From the NCBI GenBank assembly GCA_002491115.1, contig DKVI01000113.1:1-31015 (forward strand): 31,015 bases of DNA, read 5' to 3'. A program made the translations under genes and the position numbers. Of this stretch, positions 1 through 7,407 are shown in pieces (positions within the stretch are counted from its first letter, which is position 1; each line of letters starts with the position of its first letter). A model generated the notes under the pieces. That model was not told where the DNA came from and made no database searches. It was given only the letters and a program-made list of their open reading frames with translations. This DNA comes from Lachnospiraceae bacterium UBA7182 (GTDB lineage: Bacteria; Bacillota; Clostridia; Lachnospirales; Lachnospiraceae).

Positions 1-2
1 TT

Positions 3-125
3 CAAAAAGTTGTAAAGTGGTGTAGTAGAAAAGAAGTCCTGATTTACTATATTATATTTGATTACGACATTACAGATGAAAATAGTGAATTAAAACTTCA
101 GATACAGGTAGATGTGCAGGTTTGC
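3..125 (+). pseudogene. 3' tail of an unrecognised gene entering from the left edge
   Basis: One frame is open from the window edge to a TAG at 123-125 and encodes about 40 residues, including the stretch YYIIFDYDITDEN. I do not recognise the family. From about position 112 the DNA becomes similar to a methyltransferase gene in a different frame (see 112-188), so this tail probably ends at a recombination junction rather than at its native C-terminus. It could equally be chance open sequence. Confidence 0.25.
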
Positions 126-188
126 TAGCGAATACACAGGTATTCTCGTGTGCCATATGCTTTTTCAGGAATTGTCGATTGAAAGTAT
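112..188 (+). pseudogene. Relic fragment of a SAM methyltransferase gene
   Basis: About 77 bases align without gaps to 3453-3530, inside the intact methyltransferase gene downstream, with scattered substitutions. In the methyltransferase frame the fragment reads MCRFASEYTGILVCHMLFQE against MCRHASAYTGIPVRHMLFQE in the intact protein. Similarity stops on both sides: there is no LDFGCGSGRD motif upstream, and a TGA follows about 16 codons later. This is therefore an internal scrap of a diverged paralogue, not a fresh duplication. It is non-functional. Confidence 0.7.
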
Positions 189-280
189 CTGCACGGAGCG
201 GAGACTTTCATGAAAAAGGTGATTGTCTAGCAGATGTACAAGCTGGAGATAAATTTTTATATGAGAAGGAGACAGGGGCA

Positions 281-658
281 ATGGTTGATATTAATATGAC
301 GATTGCGGGCAATATACTTGCATTGCTCAAAAAACAAAATAAAAAACAGACAGATCTTGCAGATGCTATTGGGACAAATAAGCAGACGGTCAACAAAATG
401 CTTAATGGTATGCGCATGATTAACGCGATTGAACTCAAAGCAATCGCGGAGTATCTTGGTGTGAAGATGGAAGAACTGACAAAAATATCTTCTGTATGCA
501 CTGATACAAGTGTGGTTCATACATTCATGGGAAAAGTACAGTCTGAACAAGCAAAGCAGGCTTTGGCAATAGCTGATGAAATTTCCGATATGATTCTATT
601 CCATAAAAAGGTTCGTAGAAAAGGGAGTGCATTGATGGTTGCATGGGAGAATGACTAA
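281..658 (+). CDS. XRE-family transcriptional regulator (helix-turn-helix)
   Basis: The protein has 125 residues. A Cro/C1-type helix-turn-helix covers roughly residues 8-62; KKQTDLADAIGTNKQTVNKM carries the two helices and AIAEYLGVKMEEL ends the domain. The C-terminal half has no recognised domain. The reading frame is open further upstream, but AGGAG at 267-271 lies 9 bases before the ATG at 281, and the upstream part overlaps methyltransferase debris, so this start is chosen. Its stop overlaps the next start (TAATG at 656-660), which is typical of XRE/ImmA-like repressor-protease pairs on integrative elements. The partner is broken. It may now be an orphan repressor; its target operator is not evident. 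Confidence 0.8.
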   Translation: MVDINMTIAGNILALLKKQNKKQTDLADAIGTNKQTVNKMLNGMRMINAIELKAIAEYLGVKMEELTKISSVCTDTSVVHTFMGKVQSEQAKQALAIADEISDMILFHKKVRRKGSALMVAWEND

Positions 659-900
659 TGAGAGATGTCTTTGAGGAAAGCTTATTTCGTAAGCAGCCCA
701 GACAATTTAATGAACTAAATGACGATGCGAAAGCTTTTGCCGCAAGTTATTGTGGAACTACGATCATCCGTGATTCTATCTTTGGTGTTATCGCAAATTA
801 TGCATGAAAAAAGAATTGCCGTTGGAAATCCTCAGATATCCGCTTAGGGATGATGAATTGTGGGCATTCACATTTGTGAAAAAAGTGACACTTTTCAAAG
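658..900 (+). pseudogene. Broken ImmA/IrrE-type metallopeptidase gene
   Basis: The gene starts at the ATG overlapping the XRE stop and reads 49 codons (MRDVFEESLFRKQP...) to a TGA at 805-807. A frame change at that point (ATG at 804) continues with RYPLRDDELWAFTFVKKVTLF. That block resembles the region just before the zinc-binding HExxH helix in ImmA/IrrE proteins that follow XRE repressors. The HExxH motif and everything after it are missing, because from about position 900 the sequence belongs to a PIN-like gene. There are thus two lesions: a frameshift near 800 and a truncating deletion near 895-910. Family assignment rests on the neighbour and this short block. Confidence 0.55.
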
Positions 901-909
901 GAAGCTTTT

Positions 910-1329
910 TTGAGAGAACTAAAGGCGGACTGCGATGAGATTGGGGAGAGAAAAAATCTTGGCGAGTTAAAAAGCTATGTGCTGCTTCAGACGTTGAGCG
1001 TAAAACTTGGAGAGCAAATCTATATTTTCTGTTCTGATGATAAGAATGCACGAGCCGGAATCGTAAAACTTAGCGGAGTATGGTGTATCAGTGTACTATC
1101 CGTTTTCATGCATCTCTATAATGAGGGCAGTTTGTTGGAGGAGGATGCCAGGCCTTATATTCAGGCGTATCTTGATAATTGCTGGAAACATAATCAAACG
1201 ACATTCAGAGTTCATGATGCTTCAAAGGAGATGAGGATATGTAAAGTCCCGTGCGAGCAGGTGATCAGGGAGATGTACGCTGGGAAATTAGAAGTGCTAA
1301 AGAATGGAAATTTGAGATACATGCAATAG
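910..1329 (+). pseudogene. C-terminal part of a PIN-like nuclease (5'-truncated)
   Basis: An open frame of 139 codons with no good start; the only upstream initiator is TTG at 910, without a ribosome-binding site. It contains GELKSYVLL followed by IYIFCSDDKNARAGIV. This fits the second half of a PIN domain: an acidic residue in a GE(A/L) helix, then an acidic pair before an Arg, as in the family's T/S-D-D-x-x-A-R motif. The first catalytic Asp, normally near the N-terminus, is absent. A matching N-terminal scrap (FFDADCISAFLL) lies at 1909-1977, beyond the antitoxin gene. The upstream junction abuts the broken ImmA gene. The PIN assignment is inference from motifs; a different hypothetical protein is possible. 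Confidence 0.45.
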
Positions 1330-1436
1330 AAAATCAAAGTAGATTCCTATCGTGAAAAATGCAAAACTTGCCGGTATGGAATCATGGGTCTTTTGATAGA
1401 GTGGAAATAGTAGTTTGTGAATATTAGTAATATTGA

Positions 1437-1464
1437 TTGACATTGTCATGTAATATAGTATAAT
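1437..1464 (+). promoter_or_regulatory. Promoter of the RelB-like antitoxin gene with overlapping palindrome
   Basis: A consensus TTGACA at 1437-1442 and TATAAT at 1459-1464 are separated by 16 bases. The palindrome TGACATTGTCA (1438-1448) overlaps the -35 box, a position suited to autorepression by a ribbon-helix-helix antitoxin. The promoter is seen directly; the operator role is inferred. Confidence 0.7.
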
Positions 1465-1496
1465 TGAATTACAAACAAATCAAGGAGGCGCTTGAC

Positions 1497-1790
1497 ATGG
1501 CAACTACATTGGTACAAGTTAGAATTGATGACGAATTAAAAAATCAGGCAACTGCTGTGTATGATGCATTAGGAATTGATTTATCTACTGCAGTGCGAAT
1601 GTTTTTGAAAAGGTCGGTCATGGTAAATGGTGTTCCTTTTGATATGACGTTGCCAAAGACTGATTATAAAGCCGAAAGAGCAGCAAGAGCCCTTCAGGAG
1701 TTAAGCAATGCAGCGATGGAAAATGGAACTTCGGAAATGTCATTGGAAGAAATAAATGCTGAAATTGAAGCGGTTAGAAAGGAAAAATAA
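1497..1790 (+). CDS. RelB/DinJ-family antitoxin (orphan)
   Basis: The 97-residue protein begins MATTLVQVRIDDELKNQAT, a classic ribbon-helix-helix N-terminus of the RelB/DinJ type, followed by GIDLSTAVRMFLKRSV, the core helices of the DNA-binding dimer. The C-terminal half (from about residue 50, rich in Glu and Ala) is the part that would wrap the toxin. The start is fixed by AGGAGG at 1483-1488, 8 bases before the ATG; an upstream in-frame extension lies inside the promoter. In intact modules a RelE/YafQ-type or other toxin gene follows within a few bases. Here only decayed sequence follows, so the antitoxin stands alone. An orphan antitoxin may still repress its own promoter. Confidence 0.87.
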   Translation: MATTLVQVRIDDELKNQATAVYDALGIDLSTAVRMFLKRSVMVNGVPFDMTLPKTDYKAERAARALQELSNAAMENGTSEMSLEEINAEIEAVRKEK

Positions 1791-1896
1791 CAATTTGTCA
1801 GTTGTGGGTTATGTTCCTTTTGATCGGATACCATTGGAAATTTGGCTTTGGATCTGAGTGATGTGATCCGGTTTAAAGGCGGTGAATTAATTGATT

Positions 1897-1977
1897 GAGC
1901 CACTTTTCTTTGATGCGGATTGTATTTCGGCATTTCTTTTGATTGATCAAGGAAATACAAGTTGGACCAATATATGA
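1897..1977 (+). pseudogene. N-terminal scrap resembling a PIN-domain protein
   Basis: One frame reads LFFDADCISAFLL and ends at a TGA at 1975-1977. An Asp within a hydrophobic strand followed by D-C-I-S-A-F is the kind of first strand seen in PIN nucleases. Nothing usable precedes or follows it. The rest of 1791-2036 shows no intact gene on either strand. Too short for certainty; noted because a C-terminal PIN-like half lies at 910-1329. Confidence 0.3.
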
Positions 1978-2036
1978 ACTATGACGACTGACAGGGGATA
2001 TCAGATTTGTTTATCTGGTATGCTCTGTTTTTGTAG

Positions 2037-2153
2037 TCTTTATGTACAAGGGGGATCCTTGGAAGCCTGGTGAAGAAAGGCATACTTAAAAAAGTTGGAA
2101 ATGCGAGAAATGCGATCTATCAGGCGGGTGAAAATTTTCCGCAGGGGGAATGA
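2037..2153 (+). pseudogene. Tail of a winged-helix DNA-binding protein
   Basis: An open stretch after a TAG at 2034-2036 encodes LGSLVKKGILKKVGNARNAI and about ten further residues to a TGA at 2151-2153. The pattern of a hydrophobic helix, then LVKKGIL, then a short basic wing ending in an aromatic strand is typical of the last winged helix of Fic-type or AlbA_2-type proteins. Only this tail is present. Low-confidence family call. Confidence 0.3.
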
Positions 2154-2197
2154 TGGATAAATAAGGGATTTGATGCAGTATCATATGGAAAGCAGAG

Positions 2198-3165
2198 GTG
2201 AGCGACAGAGTGTGGTGTAAAAATTGTAATATAGAAACAAATGAAAAGGATTGCCCAGTCTGTGGCGAAAATACAGTAGAGAACCTTCCTGTTAAAATAT
2301 ATTGATGTAAATGTTGTAAAACACCTGTAATCCAGGTAATAAATCAAGCGGATATAGGAATTTGCCCGATTTGTGGTGGAAAGACAAAGTATTTGTCTAC
2401 AGATTTGCGTCCGGTATTTCCTGAGGAACGATTATTGCTGGAGATTCTTTTAAATAAAAAACCACAGGAATATTTGGAAAACTCGGTATGGGCTGTAAAC
2501 AATAAATATTATATTGATGGAAAAAGTATTTCAATTCCTAGCAGTTTTTTTAGACAATCGATACAGATGTTATCAGTGAAAAGCTAAAACAATATGGGAC
2601 AGATAATAGTTATGAATATTTTGATCATTATATGAAGATATTTATTACTGCGAATAAAAACAGGCTGAATTATTTGAAAGACGAATCTTTTGATTTTATA
2701 GAAAAGGCGTCAAATAAATTTGATGAAGAACAGCTGGTAATTTCTTTTTCTGGAGGAAAAGACTCAACTGTAACAGCTGATATTGTTACGAAAGCATTAA
2801 GTAATCCAAGTTTGATACATATTTTTGGAAATACGACGTTAGAATTTCCTTCTACAGTAGCATATGCTGAAAGATTTCGTGAAAATCATCCACAATCAAT
2901 TTTTCTATTTGCAAAATTTGGCAGATTAGCACCAGAATTAGGCCCAAAATTATTACATGAAGTATTGATTCTTGACATTAAAACAAATGTTCCTATTTTA
3001 TCTATACAGCCGTTTAGTCAGAATGGATATGAATATGCAGTTAAAGTTCGGACAATGAATGTTAAGGATCATGATAAACTGCAAAGAATGGCCGGATATC
3101 AGGTTCGGAAGTTTAATGCGTGCAGAAAGTGTCTGAAATGCGAATCAATCGAAAGGGATGCTTAG
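2198..3165 (+). pseudogene. Phosphoadenosine-phosphosulfate reductase-family protein, multiply disrupted
   Basis: Three collinear pieces can be read. Piece one is a zinc-ribbon N-terminus (VWCKNCNIETNE, CPVCGEN) ending at an in-frame TGA at 2303-2305. Piece two resumes in the same frame (CKCCKTPVIQ, CPICGGKTKYLSTDLRPVF). The frame then shifts near a run of seven T at about 2545-2551. Piece three (from about 2560) contains VISFSGGKDSTV, the PP-loop that binds the adenylate nucleotide in PAPS-reductase and ATP-sulfurylase-like proteins, then IHIFGNTTLEFPST. After AERFRENHPQSIFLFAKF it jumps to a C-terminal zinc-ribbon block (GYQVRKFNACRKCLKCES). Relatives are much longer, so the catalytic middle appears deleted. 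Such proteins are often linked to phage defence or DNA modification. The gene is dead as read. Confidence 0.75.
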
Positions 3166-3195
3166 CAAGGGCATGGAACGTGCTATTGCTAAATT

Positions 3196-3223
3196 TTGAT
3201 ATTGAATAAGCATTTGCTATAGC
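3196..3223 (+). promoter_or_regulatory. Possible promoter before the methyltransferase-helicase pair
   Basis: TTGATA at 3196-3201 and TATAGC at 3218-3223 are 16 bases apart, about 20 bases upstream of the methyltransferase start. The boxes are imperfect. Confidence 0.35.
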
Positions 3224-3244
3224 GAACGGAAGCAGATAAAAGGT

Positions 3245-3832
3245 ATGACAAAAACAATAAAGTATTATAACAAAAACGCTTCGGATTTCATTGCATCTAC
3301 GCAGGAAGTAAAATTTCATGAAATCCAGGGGAAATTTGCGGGGAAATTATCTAAAGACTCCCTTATCCTTGACTTCGGCTGCGGTTCCGGCCGCGATACG
3401 AAGTACTTTCTTTCCCAGGGCTACCAGGTGGATGCCATGGACGGTTCGGAAGAAATGTGCAGGCATGCCAGTGCATACACAGGTATTCCTGTGCGTCATA
3501 TGCTTTTTCAGGAATTGTCGTCTGAAAATATTTATGACGGCATATGGGCCTGTTCTTCGATTCTGCATCTTCCTTATGATGAATTGAAAGATGTGTTAAT
3601 CAGGATGTCCCGTGCATTAAAGGAAAAAGGCATTGTTTATACTTCTTTTAAGTATGGAACTTTTGAAGGAGAACGGAACGGAAGATATTTTACGGATATG
3701 ACAGAAGAAAAAATGGACAGGCTGTTGTGTGAAACGGCGGTCTTTTGCACAGAAGATCTGTGGATCAGTAAGGATGCCAGGCCAGGCCGGAGGGATGAAA
3801 AATGGTTGAATATCATCTTGAGGAAGATCTGA
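3245..3832 (+). CDS. Class I SAM-dependent methyltransferase
   Basis: The protein has 195 residues, full length for a small class I methyltransferase. LDFGCGSGRD at residues 42-51 is motif I, the SAM-binding glycine loop; VDAMDGSEEM holds the acidic residue that contacts the ribose; GIWACSSILHLP is the motif around the fourth strand. The substrate cannot be told: the fold matches small-molecule methyltransferases of the UbiE/Tam kind, and there is no DPPY or NPPF motif of adenine methylases. The ribosome-binding site is poor (GGAAG 12 bases upstream). Its last 31 bases overlap the helicase gene, so the two are probably co-translated. A diverged fragment of a paralogue lies at 112-188. Confidence 0.8.
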   Translation: MTKTIKYYNKNASDFIASTQEVKFHEIQGKFAGKLSKDSLILDFGCGSGRDTKYFLSQGYQVDAMDGSEEMCRHASAYTGIPVRHMLFQELSSENIYDGIWACSSILHLPYDELKDVLIRMSRALKEKGIVYTSFKYGTFEGERNGRYFTDMTEEKMDRLLCETAVFCTEDLWISKDARPGRRDEKWLNIILRKI

Positions 3833-6264
3833 AGATAGAGCAGACAGATGTGATGACCGGAGATAAAAACCATGCCCGGTTTTTATATTATCAATTAAAA
3901 ATGAGTATGAAAAAGGCAGATCGCATGGATATTATCGTATCGTTCCTGATGGAATCGGGTGTGCGTCTGCTGCTGGAAGATTTAAAAGAGGCACTGGGAC
4001 GCGGGGTAAAGATTCGTCTCTTAACGGGAAATTATCTTGGCATTACGCAGCCGTCCGCTTTGTGTCTGGTTAAAAAAGAACTGAGTAATCAGGTGGATCT
4101 GCGTTTTTATAATGAGAAAGGGCGTTCCTTCCATCCAAAAGCGTATATTTTTCATCAAAGTGCAAAAAGTGAGATTTATATAGGTTCTTCTAATATATCC
4201 AGAAGCGCTCTGACCTCCGGGATAGAGTGGAATTACCGGTTTGACAGTCACAGGGATCAATATAATTTCCGATTGTTTTATGAGACTTTTGAAGACCTTT
4301 TTTATCATCATTCGATTATTGTTGATGATGAAGAGTTAAGAAAGTATTCAAAAAGCTGGAAACGTCCTGCGGTTGCAAAGGATCTGGAAAAATATGATGA
4401 AGCGGAAGAAGATCCCCGGATTGTTGAACTGTTTCAGCCACGGGGGGCGCAGATTGAAGCTCTATATGCATTGGAAGCGAGCCGGGCAGAAGGTGCGGTC
4501 AAAGGACTGGTGCAGGCAGCGACCGGTGTGGGGAAAACTTATCTGGCCGCTTTTGATTCCGCAGGTTATGAGCATGTCCTGTTTGTCGCGCACAGAGAGG
4601 AGATTTTGAATCAAGCGGCTCTTTCATTTCGGAATGTAAGAAAATCGAATGACTACGGATTTTTCAACAGAAAACGGAAAGATACGGAGAATGCGGTCAT
4701 TTTTGCTTCGGTAGCCACACTTGGAAAAGATATATATTTATGTGAGGAATATTTTTTAAAAGATTATTTTGACTATATCATAGTAGATGAATTTCACCAT
4801 GCAGTAACCGATCAGTACAGAAAGATCATTGACTATTTTACGCCGAAGTTTCTGCTTGGGCTGACTGCAACGCCGGAGCGGATGGACGGCAGGAGCATTT
4901 ATGAAATTTGTGACTATAATGTTCCGTATGAGATATCCCTGAAAGATGCCATCAATAAGGGTATGCTGGTTCCGTTCCATTATTATGGAATTTACGATAA
5001 AACTGATTATTCTTGTTTTCGTCCAGAGAGAGGCCGTTACAGGGAAGACGATTTGAATCATGCGTATATCGGAAATAAAGAGCGTTATGAGTTGATCTAT
5101 CGTCATTACATGAAATATCGTTCCCGGAGAGCATTGGGATTTTGCAGTACCAGACAGCATGCTGAGGACATGGCAGGGGAATTTTCCCGCCGGGGGATTC
5201 TGTCGGCGGCAGTTTACAGTGATGCAGACGGCGAATATTCGGAAGCAAGGGATATTGCCATTGAAAAGCTGAAAAGCGGTGAATTGCGGGTGATCTTTTC
5301 TGTGGACATGTTTAATGAAGGCGTAGATATTACTTCTGTGGATATGGTTATGTTTCTGCGTCCGACAGAGTCACCGGTTGTGTTCTTACAGCAGTTGGGC
5401 CGGGGACTGCGCAGGTGTAAAGGGAAAGAATATCTGAATGTATTGGATTTTATCGGGAATTATGAAAAAGCGGGACAAGTGCCGTATTTACTGAGCGGAA
5501 AATCCCGCCTGGATGGAACGATAGCCGACAGAATCTGCGAGGATTCTGATTTTCCGGACGGGTGTATCGTGGATTTTGACTTGCGGCTGATTGATTTGTT
5601 CCGGGAACTGGCCAGTAGAAACCAGACGGTAAAAGAACGGATTCAAAGCGAGTATTATCGTGTGAAAGAATTTTTGGGAAAGGTTCCGGGAAGGATGGAA
5701 CTGTTCACCTATATGGATGACGCGGTGTACCAGCTTTGTATAAACCGCCCGGCGGAGAATCCTTTCCGAAAATATCTGGAATATCTTCATGAACTTGGAG
5801 ATTTGACAGTGGAAGAACAGCATATTTATGACGGAATCGGAAGAGAATTTCTGGCTCTGCTGGAAACGACAGATATGCAGAAATCCTATAAAATGCCCAT
5901 TCTGGCATCTTTTTATAACGACGGAGATGTAAAGATAGCAGTTACAGAAGCGGATGTATTACATCACTGGCTTACATTTTTTTCAACCGGAACAAACTGG
6001 AAGGATCTGAAAAAAGATATTACATATGAACAGTACAAGAAGATGACAGATAAACAGCACCTAAGTAATGCAAGACGCAATCCGGTTCATTTCCTGACTG
6101 TATCCGGCAAGGGATTTTTTGTGGAAAAGGAAGGATATATGCTTGCTATCCGGGAGGATATGGAGGAAATCCTGCAGGAAGATGCGTTTAAGAAACATAT
6201 GAAGGATATCATCGAATACCGGACGATGGAATATTACCGGAGAAGATATAGCACAACAGGTTAA
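3802..6264 (+). CDS. PLD-nuclease / SF2 DEAD-DEAH helicase fusion
   Basis: The protein has 820 residues. Residues 20-150 form a phospholipase-D-type nuclease domain with a single HxK motif (H111, K113) and IGSSNISRSAL around N131; one HKD half-site suggests dimerisation. A superfamily 2 helicase follows: Walker A AATGVGKT at 239-246, DEFH at 329-332, TATPER at 355-360, and motif VI QQLGRGLRR at 530-538. About 260 residues of C-terminal sequence resemble the tail of PLD-helicase proteins often annotated with DUF3427; I cannot delimit that domain. GGAGG at 3789-3793 lies 8 bases before the ATG, inside the methyltransferase gene, supporting this start and translational coupling. The domain set is shared with anti-phage systems and RadD-like helicases, so a defence or DNA-repair role is plausible but unproven. 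Confidence 0.85.
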   Translation: MVEYHLEEDLKIEQTDVMTGDKNHARFLYYQLKMSMKKADRMDIIVSFLMESGVRLLLEDLKEALGRGVKIRLLTGNYLGITQPSALCLVKKELSNQVDLRFYNEKGRSFHPKAYIFHQSAKSEIYIGSSNISRSALTSGIEWNYRFDSHRDQYNFRLFYETFEDLFYHHSIIVDDEELRKYSKSWKRPAVAKDLEKYDEAEEDPRIVELFQPRGAQIEALYALEASRAEGAVKGLVQAATGVGKTYLAAFDSAGYEHVLFVAHREEILNQAALSFRNVRKSNDYGFFNRKRKDTENAVIFASVATLGKDIYLCEEYFLKDYFDYIIVDEFHHAVTDQYRKIIDYFTPKFLLGLTATPERMDGRSIYEICDYNVPYEISLKDAINKGMLVPFHYYGIYDKTDYSCFRPERGRYREDDLNHAYIGNKERYELIYRHYMKYRSRRALGFCSTRQHAEDMAGEFSRRGILSAAVYSDADGEYSEARDIAIEKLKSGELRVIFSVDMFNEGVDITSVDMVMFLRPTESPVVFLQQLGRGLRRCKGKEYLNVLDFIGNYEKAGQVPYLLSGKSRLDGTIADRICEDSDFPDGCIVDFDLRLIDLFRELASRNQTVKERIQSEYYRVKEFLGKVPGRMELFTYMDDAVYQLCINRPAENPFRKYLEYLHELGDLTVEEQHIYDGIGREFLALLETTDMQKSYKMPILASFYNDGDVKIAVTEADVLHHWLTFFSTGTNWKDLKKDITYEQYKKMTDKQHLSNARRNPVHFLTVSGKGFFVEKEGYMLAIREDMEEILQEDAFKKHMKDIIEYRTMEYYRRRYSTTG

Positions 6265-6281
6265 ATGACAGGAGAAAAACG

Positions 6282-6656
6282 ATGAAAAGAGAACTGGGTA
6301 TAGCACGCTGCGGGCTGGCATGTTGTTTGTGTAGCGAGAATGAACATTGTAGTGGATGTAATTCAGGAGAATGTCCTGATAAAGAATGGTGTGAAAACAG
6401 AAAGTGTTCTATTGAAAAAAACTGTAGCCATTGTTATGAATGTACTATAGAATGCAGAAAAGGATTGCTGTCCAAAATCAAACCGTATGTTTTTACATTG
6501 TTCGCCAGAAAATACGGTGAAGCGGAGCTTTTGGATTGCCTTGAACGAAATGAAAAAAATGGTGTTGTCTATCACCGAAGCGGGATCAATGGTGATTATG
6601 ATGAGTTTGATGATGTGGAGGAATTGATTTATTTTATCAAAACAGGAAAGAAATAA
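6282..6656 (+). CDS. DUF3795-type cysteine-rich protein
   Basis: The 124-residue protein begins MKRELGIARCGLACCLCSEN and carries a dense set of cysteines in its first 60 residues (CSGCNSGECPDKEWCENRKC, then CSHCYECTIEC). This matches small zinc-binding proteins annotated DUF3795. The remainder is acidic and ends in a short helical stretch. Its function is unknown. AGGAG 6 to 10 bases upstream supports the start; it begins 17 bases after the helicase stop and so is likely in the same transcript. Confidence 0.7.
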   Translation: MKRELGIARCGLACCLCSENEHCSGCNSGECPDKEWCENRKCSIEKNCSHCYECTIECRKGLLSKIKPYVFTLFARKYGEAELLDCLERNEKNGVVYHRSGINGDYDEFDDVEELIYFIKTGKK

Positions 6657-6707
6657 AGCATGAAAATGTATGGAATAAGTGAAGAAATAGAAAAGGAGTA
6701 TTAAGTA

Positions 6708-7112
6708 ATGGAAAAGAGTAAGGAGACCGGAAGGTATAGGACAGCGGTGGAACAATTTTTTAAAAGTATATTGGATCAGGATAGATGTTCCATAGTAATT
6801 TGCAATTTGGAGCATGAGATTATTTATATGAATCAGGCGGCGATAGATCATTATGAGAAGCGGGGCGGCGGTGAGCTGATAGGAAAAAACCTCTTAGAAT
6901 GTCATAATCAGGAATCAAAAGAAAAAATACAGCAGGTGATTGACTGGTTTTCATCCGATGAGGCTCACAATATTGTATATACATTTCATAATGATAAGCA
7001 GAACAAGGATGTATATATGGTGGCTCTTAGAGAAGAAGGGGAGCTGATAGGATATTATGAGAAGCATGAATACAGAAATGCGGAGACTATGAAATTCTAT
7101 GATTTATGGTAG
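6708..7112 (+). CDS. Stand-alone PAS-domain protein
   Basis: The protein has 134 residues, almost all one PAS fold. IVICNLEHEIIYMNQAA is the first strand pair, ELIGKNLLECHNQESKEKI the connecting helix region, and VYTFHNDKQNKDVYMVAL with EEGELIGYYEKHE the closing strands. There is no kinase, HTH or output domain, so it must act through a partner or bind a ligand on its own; the ligand is unknown. AAGGAG at 6693-6698 lies 9 bases before the ATG. Similar short PAS proteins occur in clostridia without a known role. Confidence 0.72.
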   Translation: MEKSKETGRYRTAVEQFFKSILDQDRCSIVICNLEHEIIYMNQAAIDHYEKRGGGELIGKNLLECHNQESKEKIQQVIDWFSSDEAHNIVYTFHNDKQNKDVYMVALREEGELIGYYEKHEYRNAETMKFYDLW

Positions 7113-7118
7113 GAGTGA

Positions 7119-7268
7119 AGATGTTGTTGTTCTTATAATTTCTGTGATGCTTGCAAACTCCATGGGATTCCTATGATGTTATCTAGTATTTTTCAAGCCA
7201 TGAAACGAGAAGGTACTGTTGATGTTGATGGAACTGGACATAGTGCGAGATGGTATTTGAAAAAATAA
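7119..7268 (+). pseudogene. Remnant of a Cys-rich/winged-helix coding sequence
   Basis: A frame without a start codon or ribosome-binding site reads CCCSYNFCDACKLHGIPMML, then SIFQAMKREGTVDVDGTGHS, to a TAA at 7266-7268. The end pattern (hydrophobic helix, R-E-G, short wing, aromatic-basic tail) resembles a C-terminal winged helix. The CxxxxFCDxC part might bind zinc. It reads as a decayed gene end; the family is not recognised. Confidence 0.3.
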
Positions 7269-7270
7269 AT

Positions 7271-7400
7271 CTTGGACTAAATTAGTTCAAGAAAAGATGT
7301 TTTAGTTTAAGATTTAGTTCAAGAAAATGCTGAAACGCTGAAAACAGAAGGTTTTCGTCTTGGACTAAGCAATATATTTAGTTCAAGAATTAGTTCAAGT
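7271..7400. repeat. Cluster of TTAGTTCAAG repeats with two inverted partners
   Basis: TTAGTTCAAG or a close variant occurs five times (near 7282, 7301, 7314, 7379 and 7390). Its near reverse complement CTTGGACTAA occurs at 7271-7280 and about 7360-7369, each followed by a direct copy, so two hairpins can form. No gene covers this stretch; it lies between a gene relic and the DUF554 gene. Confidence 0.65.
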
Positions 7401-7407
7401 ATAACTA

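Noticed and set aside
122..280. N-terminal extension of the XRE regulator
   Set aside because: It reads through methyltransferase debris in the wrong frame; a good ribosome-binding site precedes the ATG at 281.
1378..1408. Short zinc-finger-like frame (EKCKTCRYG at about 1355-1380)
   Set aside because: Too short, no start or ribosome-binding site, and only two cysteines; not supportable as a gene.
2303..2305. In-frame TGA read as selenocysteine or as a recoded codon
   Set aside because: The gene also has a frameshift and a deletion, there is no visible hairpin after the TGA, and the position between zinc-ribbon cysteines fits a mutated Trp codon.
1..3200. An intact mobile element (integrase, transposase, att sites)
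   Set aside because: No recombinase gene or terminal repeats were seen; only relics of genes often carried by such elements.
3318..3587. 89-codon frame inside the methyltransferase gene
   Set aside because: It is an out-of-frame shadow; its likeness to the fragment near 150 arises because the DNA itself is duplicated.
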